A stretch of DNA of 64,000 bases from Ailurus styani (GCA_002007465.1 LNAC01000008.1:8492810-8556809), one strand, 5' to 3'; shown: positions 21,640 through 32,550, numbered from the stretch's first letter. Numbers and translations are program-made. Notes: generated from the letters alone by a model not told the origin.

Positions 21640-22110
21640 TCCACAGACCTCGGCCTCCCCTCTCTCCATCTCCCCAACGCTCAGTCCTCTTCTAGCCCCA
21701 ACAGTACTTAAAGGGCCTAGCGGAGTCCCGCCCCAGGGCCTTTGCGCTTCCTGTTTCTTCTGCCTGGAGCATGCCCTGCAGGTTTTCTGTAAACCTGGCT
21801 GCTTCTCTTCCTGCAGAAGTCAGCTGACCTTCACCTCTTCCTAGAGGTTCTACTTACCCTACCTGGCTGAGATCCCTCACCATATCTTCATCCCTAACCT
21901 CATCCTCTGTGAATAGTGCATCTTCTTTCCTTGTTTTGTCCTCTTCGTCGCAGTGATCACACTCCATTATAGACACTGCTTTTCTGGTTTGTTTCCCATT
22001 TCTTCTGACATAGGAATTAGGACTTCCAGGGCAAGGACGTGTCTCCATTACAGCCACATCGGTGCACCCAATATGTGCCTGGCATACAGTAGGTCACCCA
22101 CTAACGTTGA
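21640..22110 (+). repeat. L2 LINE 3' end
   Basis: CAGGGCCTTTGCGCTTCCTG and CTTCTGCCTGGAGCATGCCC, later GTGCCTGGCATACAGTAGGT: the L2 3' pattern in order. Confidence 0.8.
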
Positions 22111-23020
22111 TCAGAGACCACAATTTCTCCAAAAACAGCCAGAAAAATAAAGCTGAGTTTCTGGCCACAGCATCAGAAAACGGGTCTAGATCTAGGACTT
22201 GGGTCACTGACATCTCATTCCAAGCAGCCTTGGCCCTGAATTCACTAGGGTGCCGTCTCAAAAGCCATCTGCCTCTGGCCCTGGCCTAGGAATACTGAGG
22301 GTAGACTTCACTGGACTGGCCTGGAGCCCTGGTTTGCAAGCACAGACCAGAGGTCACATAGTCAGTGGCTATTTTGGTCTCTGGCAGCTTCAGGTAGAAT
22401 TCAGAAAACCTGAAAGCTGGCCTGCACCAACTGTGGGAGCCAGACGCAAGCCAAGTGGGAGAAGAGAACAGAACAAAAATCTCACCAAGGATCATGTTTC
22501 ATAACTCCAACATGTAATAAATGTCTGCATATGTTGCTAGAAGCCAGGGCTGTGGAGGGAGGGAAGCCACATCATTTTCCCTCATCCCAGCATACATAAG
22601 GGAGGGAACATATATAATATAACATCCAGACTCAGTGGTGATGGGGAGAAAGTGCGGAGACTGGATGGGGAAAAGGCTCAGATACACGGGGAGCCCAAAC
22701 CACACTTGGACCCTGTCTGAGCACATCACTGGGGGTTTCTTTCTTAGTCTCACAAAACTCTTCAAGGGAGGACTGTTTTGATCCCATTTTTCAAGTATGG
22801 AAACTTAGGTCCAGAGCAGGGCAGTCACTTGTCCCAGCATCACATGTGGGAGGGACAGGGATTTGGAGCAGGAGTACATAGGCCTGTCCTTAGGGAGGCC
22901 AAGCAGCCCCTAAAATATCCTGGCTGGTGGTTCCAAAGTCTGTGCTCAAGGATCTGCTTTGCAACAGAGGCAGGATATATGAAGGGGCAGGGAGAAATAG
23001 AGTGCACCTTAAAAAAAAAA
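22111..23020. other. Intergenic, mostly unassigned; MIR piece near 22760-22860
   Basis: No gene seen. At 22775-22850, GGAAACTTAGGTCCAGAGC and GTCACTTGTCCCAGCATCAC look like a minus-strand MIR core. The rest shows nothing I can assign. Confidence 0.6.
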
Positions 23021-23027
23021 AAAGATG

Positions 23028-23240
23028 GGGGGCACCTGAGTGGCTCAGTTGGTGAAGTGGCCAACCCTTGATTTCAGCTCAGGTCATGACCTCATGGGCC
23101 CAGGATCCAGCCCCACTTAGAACTCCGTGCTCTGCGGGGAGTCTGCTTGAGGATTCTCTCTCTTCCTCTTCCTTTGCCTAGTCCCCACTCAGGCGCGTGT
23201 GCACTCTCTCTCTTTCGCAAATAAATCTTACAAACAAAAC
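23028..23240 (+). mobile_element. Older CAN-SINE, first of a pair
   Basis: GGGGCACCTGAGTGGCTCAG head and CCAACCCTTGATTTCAGCTC body of an older subfamily; A tail ends in CAAAACAAGATGG, similar to the AAAAGATGG before the head. Confidence 0.87.
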
Positions 23241-23250
23241 AAGATGGTTA

Positions 23251-23461
23251 AGGTGCCTGGGTGGCTCAGTGTGTGAAGCCTCTGCCTTCAGCTCAGGTCA
23301 TGATCTCAGGGTCCTGGGATCGAGTCCTGCATCGGGCTCTCTGCTCAGCAGGGAGCCTGCTTCTCCCTCTCTCTCTGCCTGCCTCTCTGCCTACTAGTGA
23401 TCTCTCTCTCTCTGTCAAATAAATAAATAAAATCTTAAACAAAACAAAACAAAAAAAAAAG
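23251..23461 (+). mobile_element. CAN-SINE, young, second of a pair
   Basis: AGGTGCCTGGGTGGCTCAGT head, B-box-like GATCGAGTCC, tail with AAACAAAAC units. Confidence 0.9.
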
Positions 23462-24050
23462 GGCTGGTACCACATGGAAAAGCTTGGCAGTTCTTCAAGA
23501 AGTTCAACATAGTTACCAGAGGACCAGCAATTCCACTCCTAGGCATAAAACCCAAATAATTGCAAATAGGTGTTCAAACAAATACTCGTACGTGAATGTT
23601 CATGACAACACCATTCAGTTGTCAAAAATTCAGTACAAACAAACAAACATCCATCAACGGGTGAATGGGGAGACAAAATTGGTCCAGGAATGGACTATTA
23701 CTCAGCTATAAAAAGGGAGTTCTGATCCACGCATGGATGAACCTTGAAAACATCACGCCTAGTGAAGGAAGCCAGTTACAAAAGGCCACAGGGTGTATGA
23801 TTCCACTTATATGAAACCTCCAGAACAGGGAAGTCCATAGAAACAGAAAGGAGATTAATGGTTGCCAGGGGCTGGGGGAGGAGGGCAGGGAGTGACTGTT
23901 CACGGGGATGGTGTTTGCTTTTAGGTGATGAAAATGTTCCGGAACTGGATAGAGGTGATGGTTGCACAACATGGTGAATGTATTTAATGCCAATGGATTG
24001 TACAGTTTAAAATTGTTTAAGTGTTAAGTTTTATGTTATGTGAATTTTAT
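23462..24050 (+). repeat. Old L1 3' end, plus orientation
   Basis: CCAGCAATTCCACTCCTAGG, GACTATTACTCAGCTATAAA, ATGATTCCACTTATATGAAA and GATGGTTGCACAACATGGTG: L1M 3' UTR, well preserved to its A-rich end at 24050. Confidence 0.9.
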
Positions 24051-24068
24051 AGAAAGAAAGAGAGAGAG

Positions 24069-24107
<39 letters not shown>

Positions 24108-24206
24108 AAAAAGAAAGAAAAAAGAAAGAAAAAAGAAAGAAAGAAAGAGAAAGGAAGAAAGAAGGGAGAGGAGGGGAGAGGAGGGGAGGGGGAGGGGAAA
24201 GAAGAG
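24051..24206 (+). repeat. (GAAA)n/(GGGA)n microsatellite at L1 tail
   Basis: GAAA units passing into GGGGA units, starting at the end of the L1, so probably tail-seeded. Confidence 0.95.
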
Positions 24207-24335
24207 GATGGGTTCCTGGCTGTGGCTCAGTTAGTAGAGTGTGCAACTCTTGATCTCAGGGTCCTAAGCTCAAGCCCCAAGTTTGGTGTAGTTTTACTTT
24301 AAAAATAAATAAATAAATAAATAAAATATTAAAAA
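24207..24335 (+). mobile_element. Older short CAN-SINE
   Basis: TGGCTGTGGCTCAGTTAGTA, CTCTTGATCTCAGGGTCCTA and (AAAT)n tail. Confidence 0.85.
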
Positions 24336-24466
24336 AGAAACAGGAAAGCCAATGTGGAAGCATTTATGGAATGAAAAACGAATGTAAAGGTTAGAAAGGC
24401 AAATACCAATGTGTTTGCTAATGCAGAAAATATCTCAGGAAGGAAAAAGCAAGAAATTGATAATAC

Positions 24467-24666
24467 GGGGCACCTGGGCGGCTCAGTGGGTTAAGCCTCT
24501 GCCTTCGGCTCAGGTCATGATCTCAGGGTCCTGGGATCGAGCCCCGCATCAGGCTCTCTGCTCAGCAGGGAGCCTGCTTCCTCCTCTCTCTCTGCCTGCT
24601 GCTCTGCCTACTTGTGCTCTCTCTCTCTCTCTCTGTCAAATAAATAAATAAAATCTTAAAGAAAAA
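24467..24666 (+). mobile_element. CAN-SINE, young type
   Basis: Perfect 16-base TSD AAGAAATTGATAATAC at 24451-24466 and 24667-24682. Confidence 0.96.
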
Positions 24667-24772
24667 AAGAAATTGATAATACCTTTGGGAAGAGAACCAG
24701 GGTGGGGGGGTGACAGTGGGGGTGGAAGGGGAACACTGCCAATGCTTCTTGCACGTGGTACATACATTGATT

Positions 24773-25239
24773 ACAGGTGTCCACTGCTATCTGAAAGTAG
24801 AGCATTTCGGTGAAACCTATAGTAAGCAGAGATGGAAAAGAAGCAATCGCCATTCATTTACATGGAAAACATTTTGAACATTCCCAGTCCCCCCCCCCAA
24901 AATAACCTCTCTAAGTCTTTTCTGGTACCTGAGGACACATCCTGTTAACAGATGCACAAAATAAGTCAAAATAAAACACAGACACTCACAGCCACAGTTG
25001 AGTGCTCTGGCAGCTTGATGCTGGGATGCTGAGTGTAGTTCTCGAAGAAGGATCCAGGCTGCCTCTGTCAGGACTTGCTGAAGCACAAGCACTGAAGGCT
25101 ATCTTCGCTTTTCACCCTTTTCCTTAGAGCAAAAGACCCTTCCGATTTCTTTCAGTTAGGGAAAACAGGTACTAATGTGTAGGTATTTTGTAAAAGCAAG
25201 TGGCATAATGGGAACTTTTGAAAAGTTGGGTATACCTGT
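24773..25239. repeat. Fossil DNA transposon-like element
   Basis: Its ends are imperfect inverted repeats: ACAGGTGTCCACTGCTATCT at the left, and ACAGGTATACCCAACTTTTC when the right end is read on minus. The interior (CGAAAG-like and GCAATCGCCATTCATTTA pieces) resembles a widespread old mammalian repeat I recognise but cannot name. No transposase frame remains. Confidence 0.5.
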
Positions 25240-25290
25240 GCTCAGAAATAAATACAATACAGAAACTTTTGCTTTTAAAAAATGCCATTG

Positions 25291-25482
25291 GGGGGGGCGC
25301 CTGGGTGGCTCAGTGGGTTAAGCCTCTGCCTTCGGCTCAGGTCATGATCTCAGGGTCCTGGGATTGAGCCCTGCATCACGGTCTCTGCTCAGCAGCGAGC
25401 GTGCTTCCTCCTCTCTCTCTGCCTGCCTCTCTGCCTACTTGTGATCTCTCTCTCTGTCAAATAAAGAAATAAATCTTTATTA
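25291..25482 (+). mobile_element. CAN-SINE, first at a reused target
   Basis: Target AAAAAATGCCATT at 25278-25290, repeated at 25483-25496 and again, diverged, at 25689-25702. Confidence 0.95.
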
Positions 25483-25496
25483 AAAAAATGCCATTA

Positions 25497-25688
25497 GGGA
25501 CGCCTGGGTAGCTCAGTAGGTTAACCATCTATCTGCCTTCGGCTGAGGTCATGATCTCAGGGTCCTGGGATCGAGCCCTGCATCGGGCTCCTTGCTCAGC
25601 TTGGAGCCTGCTTCTCCCTCTCCCTCTGCTGCTCCCCTCGCTTGTGCTCTCTCACTCTCTCTGTCTAGTAAATATATAAAATCTTTTT
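25497..25688 (+). mobile_element. CAN-SINE, second at the same target
   Basis: Older TTAACCATCTATCTGCC subtype between the second and third target copies (AAAAATGCCA(T/C)TAG). Confidence 0.95.
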
Positions 25689-26037
25689 AAAAATGCCACT
25701 AGACTTTTGGTGATCTTGTTGTTTTTCGGGGGGAGTGGGGATGATAAGGAAAATCTGTGTTCTGAGATGGCTAACCAATCCAATAGGAGAATCCCAGTCC
25801 TGGCCCCAAGGCCATTCCAGGCTTTCCCCGAGCCCTGCCAGCTGCAAGAGGGGCACAGATACGGAAGTACAAGTGTGTAAGAGGTACCCCTTTTGTTTGT
25901 GTTCGGGACTCAGACCTTGAGAAATTACTCTCTTCTGGGCCCACTAATGTGAAATAAATCTCCGACCCTCCAAGGTCTCCAGGTGCCGCTTGGGTTTTTT
26001 TGGCCAGGATCCAGTCCACGTTCCTTAACAGGGGCAA

Positions 26038-26175
26038 AGGGAGAGAGAGAAGCTTAAGCAGGCTCCATGCCCAGCGCAGACCCTGATGCCAGGCTCGATC
26101 TCACAACCCTGAGATCATGACCTGAGCCAAAATCAAGAGTCAGATGCTTAACTGACTGAGCCTCCCAGGTGCCCT
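26038..26175 (-). mobile_element. Older CAN-SINE, minus, no A tail
   Basis: AAGCAGGCTCCATGCCCAGC ... GAGCCTCCCAGGTGCCC. The usual T-rich start on plus is absent, so the 3' part is truncated. Confidence 0.85.
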
Positions 26176-27120
26176 GGTGTTTTTTCTTTAATTGTGGTAA
26201 AATACACATAATATAAAATTTGTCATTTTTTTAAAGATTTTATTTACTTATTTGGTAGAGAGAGAGAGAGATTACAAGCAGGCAGAGAGGCAGGCAGCGA
26301 GAGGAAGAAGCAGGCTCCCTGCTGAGCAGACAGCCCGATGCAGCCTCGATCCCAGGACCCTGAGACCTTGACCTGAGCTGAAGGCAGAGGCATTAACCCA
26401 CTGAGCCACCCAGGCGCCCAAAATTTGTCATTTTTAAGTGTACGGTTCAGTAGTGTTAAAAGTACACTCACATTGTCATGCAACTAATCTTCAGAACTCT
26501 TTTCATCTTGCAAAATGAAAACTCTGTGCCCGTTAATCTCTAATTCCCCCTTCCCTCTCCCCTAGCCCCGGCACTCACCATTCTACTTTCTCTCTCTATG
26601 AATATGACTACCTTAGGGACCTCATATAAGTAGAATCATATAGTCTTTGTCTTTTTGTGACTGGCTTATTTCAGTTAGCACCGGGTCCTTAAGTTTCATC
26701 CACATTGTGGCATGGGTCAGAATTTCCTTCCTGTTTAAGGCTGATAATAAACCATTGTATGAATATACCACATTTAGTTTATCCTCTCATCTACTCTTGG
26801 ATGCTTGGGTGGCTTCCCTCTTTTGGCCACTATGAATAGAGCTGCTATGAATATGGTTGTACAAATGTGTCTTCGAGACCCTGCTTTCAATTCTTTTGGT
26901 CACTTAACTTTTATAACTTATTTTGAAATAGCTTAATAAGACTAATAAAAGTTGGAAAATAGCATTTCCATGAACCCTTAACTCTGCTTCCCCCAGTGAA
27001 ATGGTCTATCTTACTAAACTATTGTCAAACCAGAAATTGACATTGGTACAATGTAACTGACTCAAGAACCACACCTAATTTCCAAGAGTCGCTGGAAGAA
27101 AAAAAAAATTTCATTCGTAA
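26176..27120 (-). repeat. Old L1 3' region, minus, split by a SINE
   Basis: Plus strand shows TTAAGTGTACGGTTCAGTAG, AACTCTTTTCATCTTGCAAA, TGACTGGCTTATTTCAGTTA and TCGAGACCCTGCTTTCAATT, the reverse complement of the common L1M 3' region. A CAN-SINE interrupts it at 26231-26419. The part after 26900 is less certain. Confidence 0.85.
26231..26419 (-). mobile_element. CAN-SINE, young type, minus, inside L1
   Basis: Perfect 16-base TSD AAAATTTGTCATTTTT at 26215-26230 and 26420-26435. Confidence 0.95.
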
Positions 27121-27150
27121 ATAATTGTTTCTTTTAAAATGTTTATGCAA

Positions 27151-27278
27151 CGGGTGCCTGGGCGGCTCAGTCAGTTAAACGTGGCCTTTAGCTCCGCTGA
27201 TCACCTCTCCCTCTCCCCCCACTCATGCTCTCTCTTGCTCTCACTGGAATAAATAAATAAAATCTTTGAAAAAATAAA
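27151..27278 (+). mobile_element. CAN-SINE, internally deleted, first of a pair
   Basis: GGGTGCCTGGGCGGCTCAG head, then most of the B-box half is missing before the CT-rich end and A tail. Shares an outer TSD (AAAAT(G/A)TTTATGCAA, 27137-27150 and 27474-27487) with the next copy. Confidence 0.88.
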
Positions 27279-27283
27279 CAGAA

Positions 27284-27470
27284 GGGGCCCCTGGGTGGCT
27301 CGGTCCTTAAGCTTCTGCCTTCTGCTCAGGTCAGGATCCAGCCCCTCATTGGGCTCCCTGCTCAGCGGGAAGCCTGCTTCTCCCTCTCCCACTCCCCCTG
27401 TTTGTATTCTCTCTTTTGATGTCTCTCTCTCTCTCTGTCAAATAAATAAATAAAACAATAAATAAATAAA
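27284..27470 (+). mobile_element. CAN-SINE in the tail of the previous copy
   Basis: GGGGCCCCTGGGTGGCTCGG directly after the first copy's A tail; one outer TSD encloses both. Confidence 0.9.
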
Positions 27471-27509
27471 TAAAATATTTATGCAATTTTCTTAGGGAGA
27501 GAATGGAAG

Positions 27510-27640
27510 ACAGCAAGTGTGGTGGTTAGAGCCAGTTGGCTTGAGTTCAAATGGATGCCCTCAGATGAGTTACTTTCCCATTCCAAGCCTCAGTTTACTA
27601 ATAAGTAAAATGGGGATTACAGAGTGCAGGTGGAGAGGGC
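27510..27640 (+). repeat. MIR SINE, plus
   Basis: GTGGTTAGAGCCAGTTGGCT, TTGAGTTCAAATGG, AAGCCTCAGTTTACTAATAA, AAAATGGGGATTACAG: the MIR order from tRNA part to core. Confidence 0.85.
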
Positions 27641-27728
27641 CACCCAGAGAGTACTAGGAGGGAAGGTAAAGTCTAAAATAAGAGTATTAGCATGGATAAC
27701 AGTGTGGTCATACAGAATAGAACATCTT

Positions 27729-27927
27729 TTTTTTTTTTAAGATTTTATTTATTTATTTCACAGAGGGAGAGAGATCACAAGGAGGCAGAGAGGCAGGCAG
27801 AGAGAGAGAGGAGGAAGCAGGCTCCCCGCTGAGCAGGGAGCCCGATGCGGGCCTCAATCCCAGGACCCTGAGACCATGACCCGAGCTGAAGGCAGAGGCT
27901 CAACCCACTGAGCCACCCAGTCACCCC
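27729..27927 (-). mobile_element. CAN-SINE, young type, minus
   Basis: TTTTTAAGATTTTATTTATT tail on plus and GAGCCACCCAGTCACCCC head. Confidence 0.92.
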
Positions 27928-27987
27928 CCCTTTTTTTAATAGAATGGGATGTGTGTCTTTCCTTCTGTTCATAACCTTAGCAGTCTT

Positions 27988-28017
27988 TTCTTTTTCTTTT
28001 TTTTAAAGATTTTATTT

Positions 28018-28072
<55 letters not shown>

Positions 28073-28205
28073 CCCAAACAGGGGGAGAGGGAGGAGACTC
28101 CCCACAGAGCAGGGAGCCCAGCACCGGGCTCCAACCCGGGACCCTGAGATAATGACCTGAGCCGAAGACAGATGTTTAACCGACTGAGCCACCCAGGCAC
28201 CCCCC
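27988..28205 (-). mobile_element. CAN-SINE, minus, with long (GA)n
   Basis: 49-base (GA)n at 28022-28070. Together with the next element it lies within one TSD, AT(A/G)ACCTTAGCAGTCTT at 27971-27987 and 28329-28345. Confidence 0.92.
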
Positions 28206-28328
28206 ACACACTTTTTTTTAAAACTAGGCTCCATGCTGGGCTTGGAGGCTTGAACTCACAACCCTGAAATCAAGCCTGAGCTGAGATCAAGAGTCAGATG
28301 TTTAACCGACTGAGCCACCCAGGCACTC
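28206..28328 (-). mobile_element. Older short CAN-SINE, minus, abutting the previous copy
   Basis: TTTTTTAAAACTAGGCTCC ... GAGCCACCCAGGCACTCC. The outer TSD is shared with 27988-28205, so one copy landed in the other's tail. Confidence 0.88.
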
Positions 28329-28527
28329 CATGACCTTAGCAGTCTTGAGGAGGGTCCTGTGGGGTGCCCCCCCGATCTGGGTCTGTTTGATGTTCTTGTG
28401 ATTAGAAAGGGGCTCTGGGGGCTTGGGGAAGACCACAGAGGCGAGATGCCCCTTTTAGCTCATCATATCAGGGTTTCCTGACATCCCCCCAATTTATCAC
28501 AGTGGCGTAATCTGGATCACTTGGTGC

Positions 28528-29186
28528 AGGTAGTGTATGAGTTTCCTGTGGCTTCTGTAACAAATGACCACAGACTTGGTGGCTTAAGACAATGCAAATT
28601 TATTATCTCAGGAGGCCAGAAGTACAACATCAAGGTGTCATCAGGGCCACATTCCCTCTGGAGGCTCCAAGGAAAGAACCTTCTTTATATCTTCCAGGTT
28701 CTGTGGGTTCCTTAGCTTACGTTTGCATGACTCAAACCTCTTGTCTCTGTTTTCTCTGTGTCTCAAATCTCCCTCTGCTTTTTCTCTTAGAAGGACATCA
28801 GTCGGGGCACCTGGGTGGCTCAGTGGGTTAAGCCTCTGCCTTTGGCTCAGGACATGATCTCATGGTCCTGGGATTGAGTCCCACATCAGGCTCTCTGCTC
28901 AACGGGGAACCTGCTTCCCCCCCCCCTCTATGCCTGCCTCTCTGCCTACTTGTGATCTCTCTGTCTCTCTTTCTCTGTCAAATAAATAAATAAAATCTTA
29001 AAAAAAAAAAGGACATCAGTCATTTAGTGTTATTTCCAGCCTAAACCCCAGACAATCTCATTGCAGTATCCTTAACTTAAATCTGAAAAGACTCTTTTTC
29101 CAAATAAGGTCCCATTCACAGGTTCTGGAGCTAGGACTTGGACGTCTTTAGGGACTGGCCATTCAGTCCACTGCGTGTGGTAACTG
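28528..29186 (-). repeat. MaLR-type LTR fragment (MLT1/MST-like), minus
   Basis: On plus: GTATGAGTTTCCTGTGGCTT, CAAATGACCACAGACTTGG, AATTTATTATCTCAGGAGGC and CAAATAAGGTCCCATTCACA. This is the reverse complement of an old non-coding solo LTR. A CAN-SINE interrupts it. Confidence 0.8.
28804..29008 (+). mobile_element. CAN-SINE, young, inside the LTR
   Basis: TSD AAGGACATCAGTC at 28791-28803 and 29009-29021. Confidence 0.95.
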
Positions 29187-29259
29187 TCACAGGTTTTCAC
29201 TATCAAGTCACTATTTCCCCCTTTCCCTACTCTATTCTTTGAAAGTGAGTCACTGAGCC

Positions 29260-29700
29260 CAGCCCACCCTTGGTGATGGTGGTGAGGTTACATATAATTT
29301 TTAATGAATGGAAAATATTCTGCCTAAACAGCCTTTACCATTGGCAATCTAGTGGGTGAACCATAACTTACTCAACAAGTCCACTGCTGTTCTTTCTGTT
29401 CTTTTACAATTGGCAACATTGCTGCAAGACCTTGGCATAGAGTGTTTCCCTTCATTTGCAAGACCTCCTTAGTATAAAATTTCAGAAATGGCTTACTGAG
29501 TTGAAGGGCATGACACTTTTATGGATTTGAAACATAATTGGCAGATCATGCCAATGTTTTCCCTACTTAAAAAGAAACATAATATGTCCACCAGTTTCAC
29601 CACAATCTTGACAGCACTGGGTCTTACACACACACACACACACCCGCTTTTTTAGTGGAGGGCAAGGTGTTTTTGTTAATTTGATAGGTACATTGACCTG
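29260..29700 (-). repeat. Ancient L1 3' region, minus
   Basis: TTTCAGAAATGGCTTACTGA, CACCAGTTTCACCACAATCT and a short (CA)n at 29627-29643 follow the order of old reverse-oriented L1 sequence, strongly diverged. Confidence 0.55.
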
Positions 29701-29719
29701 CACTCTTGAGGCTTCTGCC

Positions 29720-30800
29720 ATCAGAAATACAATTTAAAGTGGACTGAAAAAAATATAGCATTACTGGTTCAAGGGATAAGGAAAAATATGGATTTATGAT
29801 GCATCAGGTACAGCTGGATCCAGGATTAAACGGGGCCAAGATCCTGAAGAGAGAGTCGTGTCTGTACCTGACTCACATTACTCCAGCTCTGCAGTTTCAG
29901 AACTTTCAGGGAAGTTCTCTAACTGGCTGAGCCTGGGTCGTATGTCCATGATGAGGGAGGGTGGAAGGAACTGGGCTGACAGCCACAAACTGGCCCATGC
30001 AAACTCTCATATTTTTGTTGCTACAAGCCAGAGTTGAGAAGGCTTAAATGTACAAGCAAGCAATGACAATGTGGCACAAACCAGGAGTGATGAAAATCAG
30101 TGCAAGCTACTAAGGTTCAAAGTATAAGAGCAGGAATGATTAGATTTGGGGGGCAGTCATTGAAGCTTTCTCAGAGCAGCTACGCATTAGTGGACATTAT
30201 GCCAATTGCCAGGGACAGACTCCAAACTCCAAGAGAATTAAGCAATAAAGGACAACTTCTTGGGCTCATATAAGTGGAAAGGCACACCTTACAGCTTCAG
30301 GTATAGCTGGATCCAGGGGTTCACACCCTGCCTCCTTTTCCACATAGTAGCTGTAATGTACCCTGGATTCATCCTGCAGAAAGCTTCATCCAGAAAGTCA
30401 ATCGTAGGCTTTCACTCTCTCACTTCCAACAACCTCCTCAGAAAGCGCTCTTTTTTTTAAAAAAAAATAAGATTTTATTTATTTATTTGACAGAGAGAGA
30501 GAGCACAAGTAAGCAGAGCAGCAGGCAGAGGAAGAGGGAGAAGCAGACTCCACTGAGCGGATAGCCTGAGGCGGGGGTCCATCCCAAAAGCCTGGGATTA
30601 TTACTAGAGTCAAAGGCAGACCCTTAACTGACTGAGCCACCCAAGCGACTGGGAAAGCGTTCTGCTGCCGCCTCAGTACCCCTCCCAAGGGAGACCTAAC
30701 TGGCCTTGGTTGGTCACATGCTCCTCCTTTAACCAATCACTATGGCCAGAGGGATGAAGAACTCTGATTGGCCACCTCTATGTTGAAAGGGCTGACAAAA
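29720..30800. repeat. Two pieces of an unnamed old dispersed repeat
   Basis: CAGGTACAGCTGGATCCAGG (29805-29824) and CAGGTATAGCTGGATCCAGG (about 30299-30318) share a core, and the second is followed by GGTTGGTCACATGCTCCTCC and AACCAATCACTATGGCCAGA. These look like one medium-reiterated family that I cannot name. A CAN-SINE at 30454-30651 interrupts it. Confidence 0.45.
30454..30651 (-). mobile_element. CAN-SINE, older type, minus
   Basis: AAGATTTTATTTATTTATTT tail and GAGCCACCCAAGCGACTGGG head. TSD GAAAGCG(C/T)TCT. Confidence 0.9.
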
Positions 30801-31034
30801 ACTGCAGTGACTGCAGTCTGCCACACGGGGTCACCCAAGCAGAGTTTTCAAGGATGAATAGGAGTTTGCTAACTGGGCAAAAGGAGAAAGACTGCACGTA
30901 GAGAAGTCAAGAAAAGTCAGAAAGGAGTACCAGCACGATTGTCTTCCTACTTCCACTACCATGTTGATGCTGAGACAGTTCACTGTACCCCAGTTTCTGT
31001 TAGTTATAAATTAAACAGCCTTTACCATTGGCAA

Positions 31035-31821
31035 ACAAGGCTTCGCTGGTCCCTCCAATCCTTCTAACCCTGTTGGCATATCACTATTCAGCCACCTCCC
31101 AGTGTCCTGCACACATCCCAGATCTCACCAGCAACCCTAAGCCAATGATAGATGGAACTTGAATAGATACCCAGATGCCTTGACCAGCTCTTATGCTGTC
31201 TCCATGAGGTCTCCTGTTGGACAGGTCTCCAGTTGCCTACTGTGTTGCCTACTTATTGGTGCCTCCTGCAGGGATAATTCCCTCCCTTTCTCAGGTCTCC
31301 ACCTCCAGTGGGGTCTTCTTGGGGTCACCCTCTGAATACTCTGTGCCCTTGAATCTTCATCTCAGGGTTGGTTTCTGGGGGCAGGAGGACCCCAAACTAA
31401 GGTATGAAGGACAACTGCCAGTTCAGGCCTACCAGGTGGTTGACACTTTATGTGGGTTCCACATTTGATCAATCTACACAGTAACCACGGTTGGTAGAGA
31501 TGATTCTTCCTGTTTTTAAGGAGGAGGAAAGGGAGAAACATGCCTGAGTCACTCAGCTCATTTATAGCAGAGCTGAGCACCCAGACCGCCCTCTCTTCGC
31601 TAGGTCCTGGAGGGAAAATTTTAGTGCCTAAAACCTTTCTGGTGGGAGGTAGCTGTGGCCTGTGGGTTCCCATCTTCTTCTGCCCGGGTCTCTGACGCCT
31701 GATGCAGGGTAATCTCTTATTGAGAAAGTGAGCATCGAGACCTCCCCAAACCAGCTCCAAGGAGCACAGGGTTTTTTCAGCTGGAAGAACTTGGCCCTGG
31801 TCTTGGTAGGGAAGGCTCTCT
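31035..31821. other. Intergenic, no gene seen; MIR-like piece
   Basis: At 31480-31600, AGTAACCACGGTTGGTAGAG, GGAGAAACATGCCTGAGTCA and TTATAGCAGAGCTGAGCACC fit a diverged minus-strand MIR. The rest is unassigned, and open frames here are short and uncorroborated. Confidence 0.55.
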
Positions 31822-31971
31822 GGGCACCCAGGTGGCACAGTCAGTTAAGCATCTGCCTTTGGGTCAGGTCAGGACCCTAGGACCCTGGGATTGAGCCTCA
31901 CATCCGGCTCCCTGCTCAGTGGAGAGCCTGCTTCTCTGTCTCCCGTTTGTGCTCTCTCTCCCGTGCACTTA
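31822..31971 (+). mobile_element. CAN-SINE, old, shortened tail
   Basis: GGGCACCCAGGTGGCACAGT head. TSD AAGGCTCT(C/T) on both sides; A tail almost lost. Confidence 0.85.
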
Positions 31972-32089
31972 AAGGCTCTTAAGCCAATGCTGACACTCAG
32001 GAAACCTGGAGAAGGATAGTCACTAGGGGAGGGCACTTATTGCTTATTTATGGGCTTGAAGCTCAAGGCAGAAGAAGGAGCCCTTGATG

Positions 32090-32550
32090 GTCATCCAACT
32101 GGTAATTACTTGATATAGTGGGTTGAGTAGGTATGTTCTAACATAACATAGGTAAGCTCTAACCTCCATACCTGTGAATAGGACCTTTTTTGAAATAAAG
32201 TCTTTGCAAATGTAATTAAGGATCTCAAGATGATTTTATTCCAGATTTAGGGTGGACATTAAGAGAATGTCCTTATAAGAAAAGGAAAGACTTGAGATAG
32301 GGAAACACACAAGGAAAGCCATGTGAAGACAGTGGCAGAGATAGCTGTTTCTGGTAGCCAAGGAATTGTGAGGATTGCTGACAGCCACCAGAAGCTAGGA
32401 GAGACATACGGGACAAATTGTCCCGCAGAAGCTTCAGAAGGAACCACCCCTGCTGACACCTTGATTTCAGACTTCAAGTTCCATTGTTTTAAGCCACCCA
32501 GTTTGTGGTAATTTGTTATGGCAGCCCAGGGAAACTAATACATTTGCCTA
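32090..32550 (+). repeat. MaLR-type LTR fragment (MLT1-like), plus
   Basis: GAATAGGACCTTTTTTGAAA, TGTCCTTATAAGAAAAGG, GCCATGTGAAGACAGTGGC, CTGCTGACACCTTGATTTCA and TAAGCCACCCAGTTTGTGG in the expected order for an old non-coding LTR. Confidence 0.85.
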
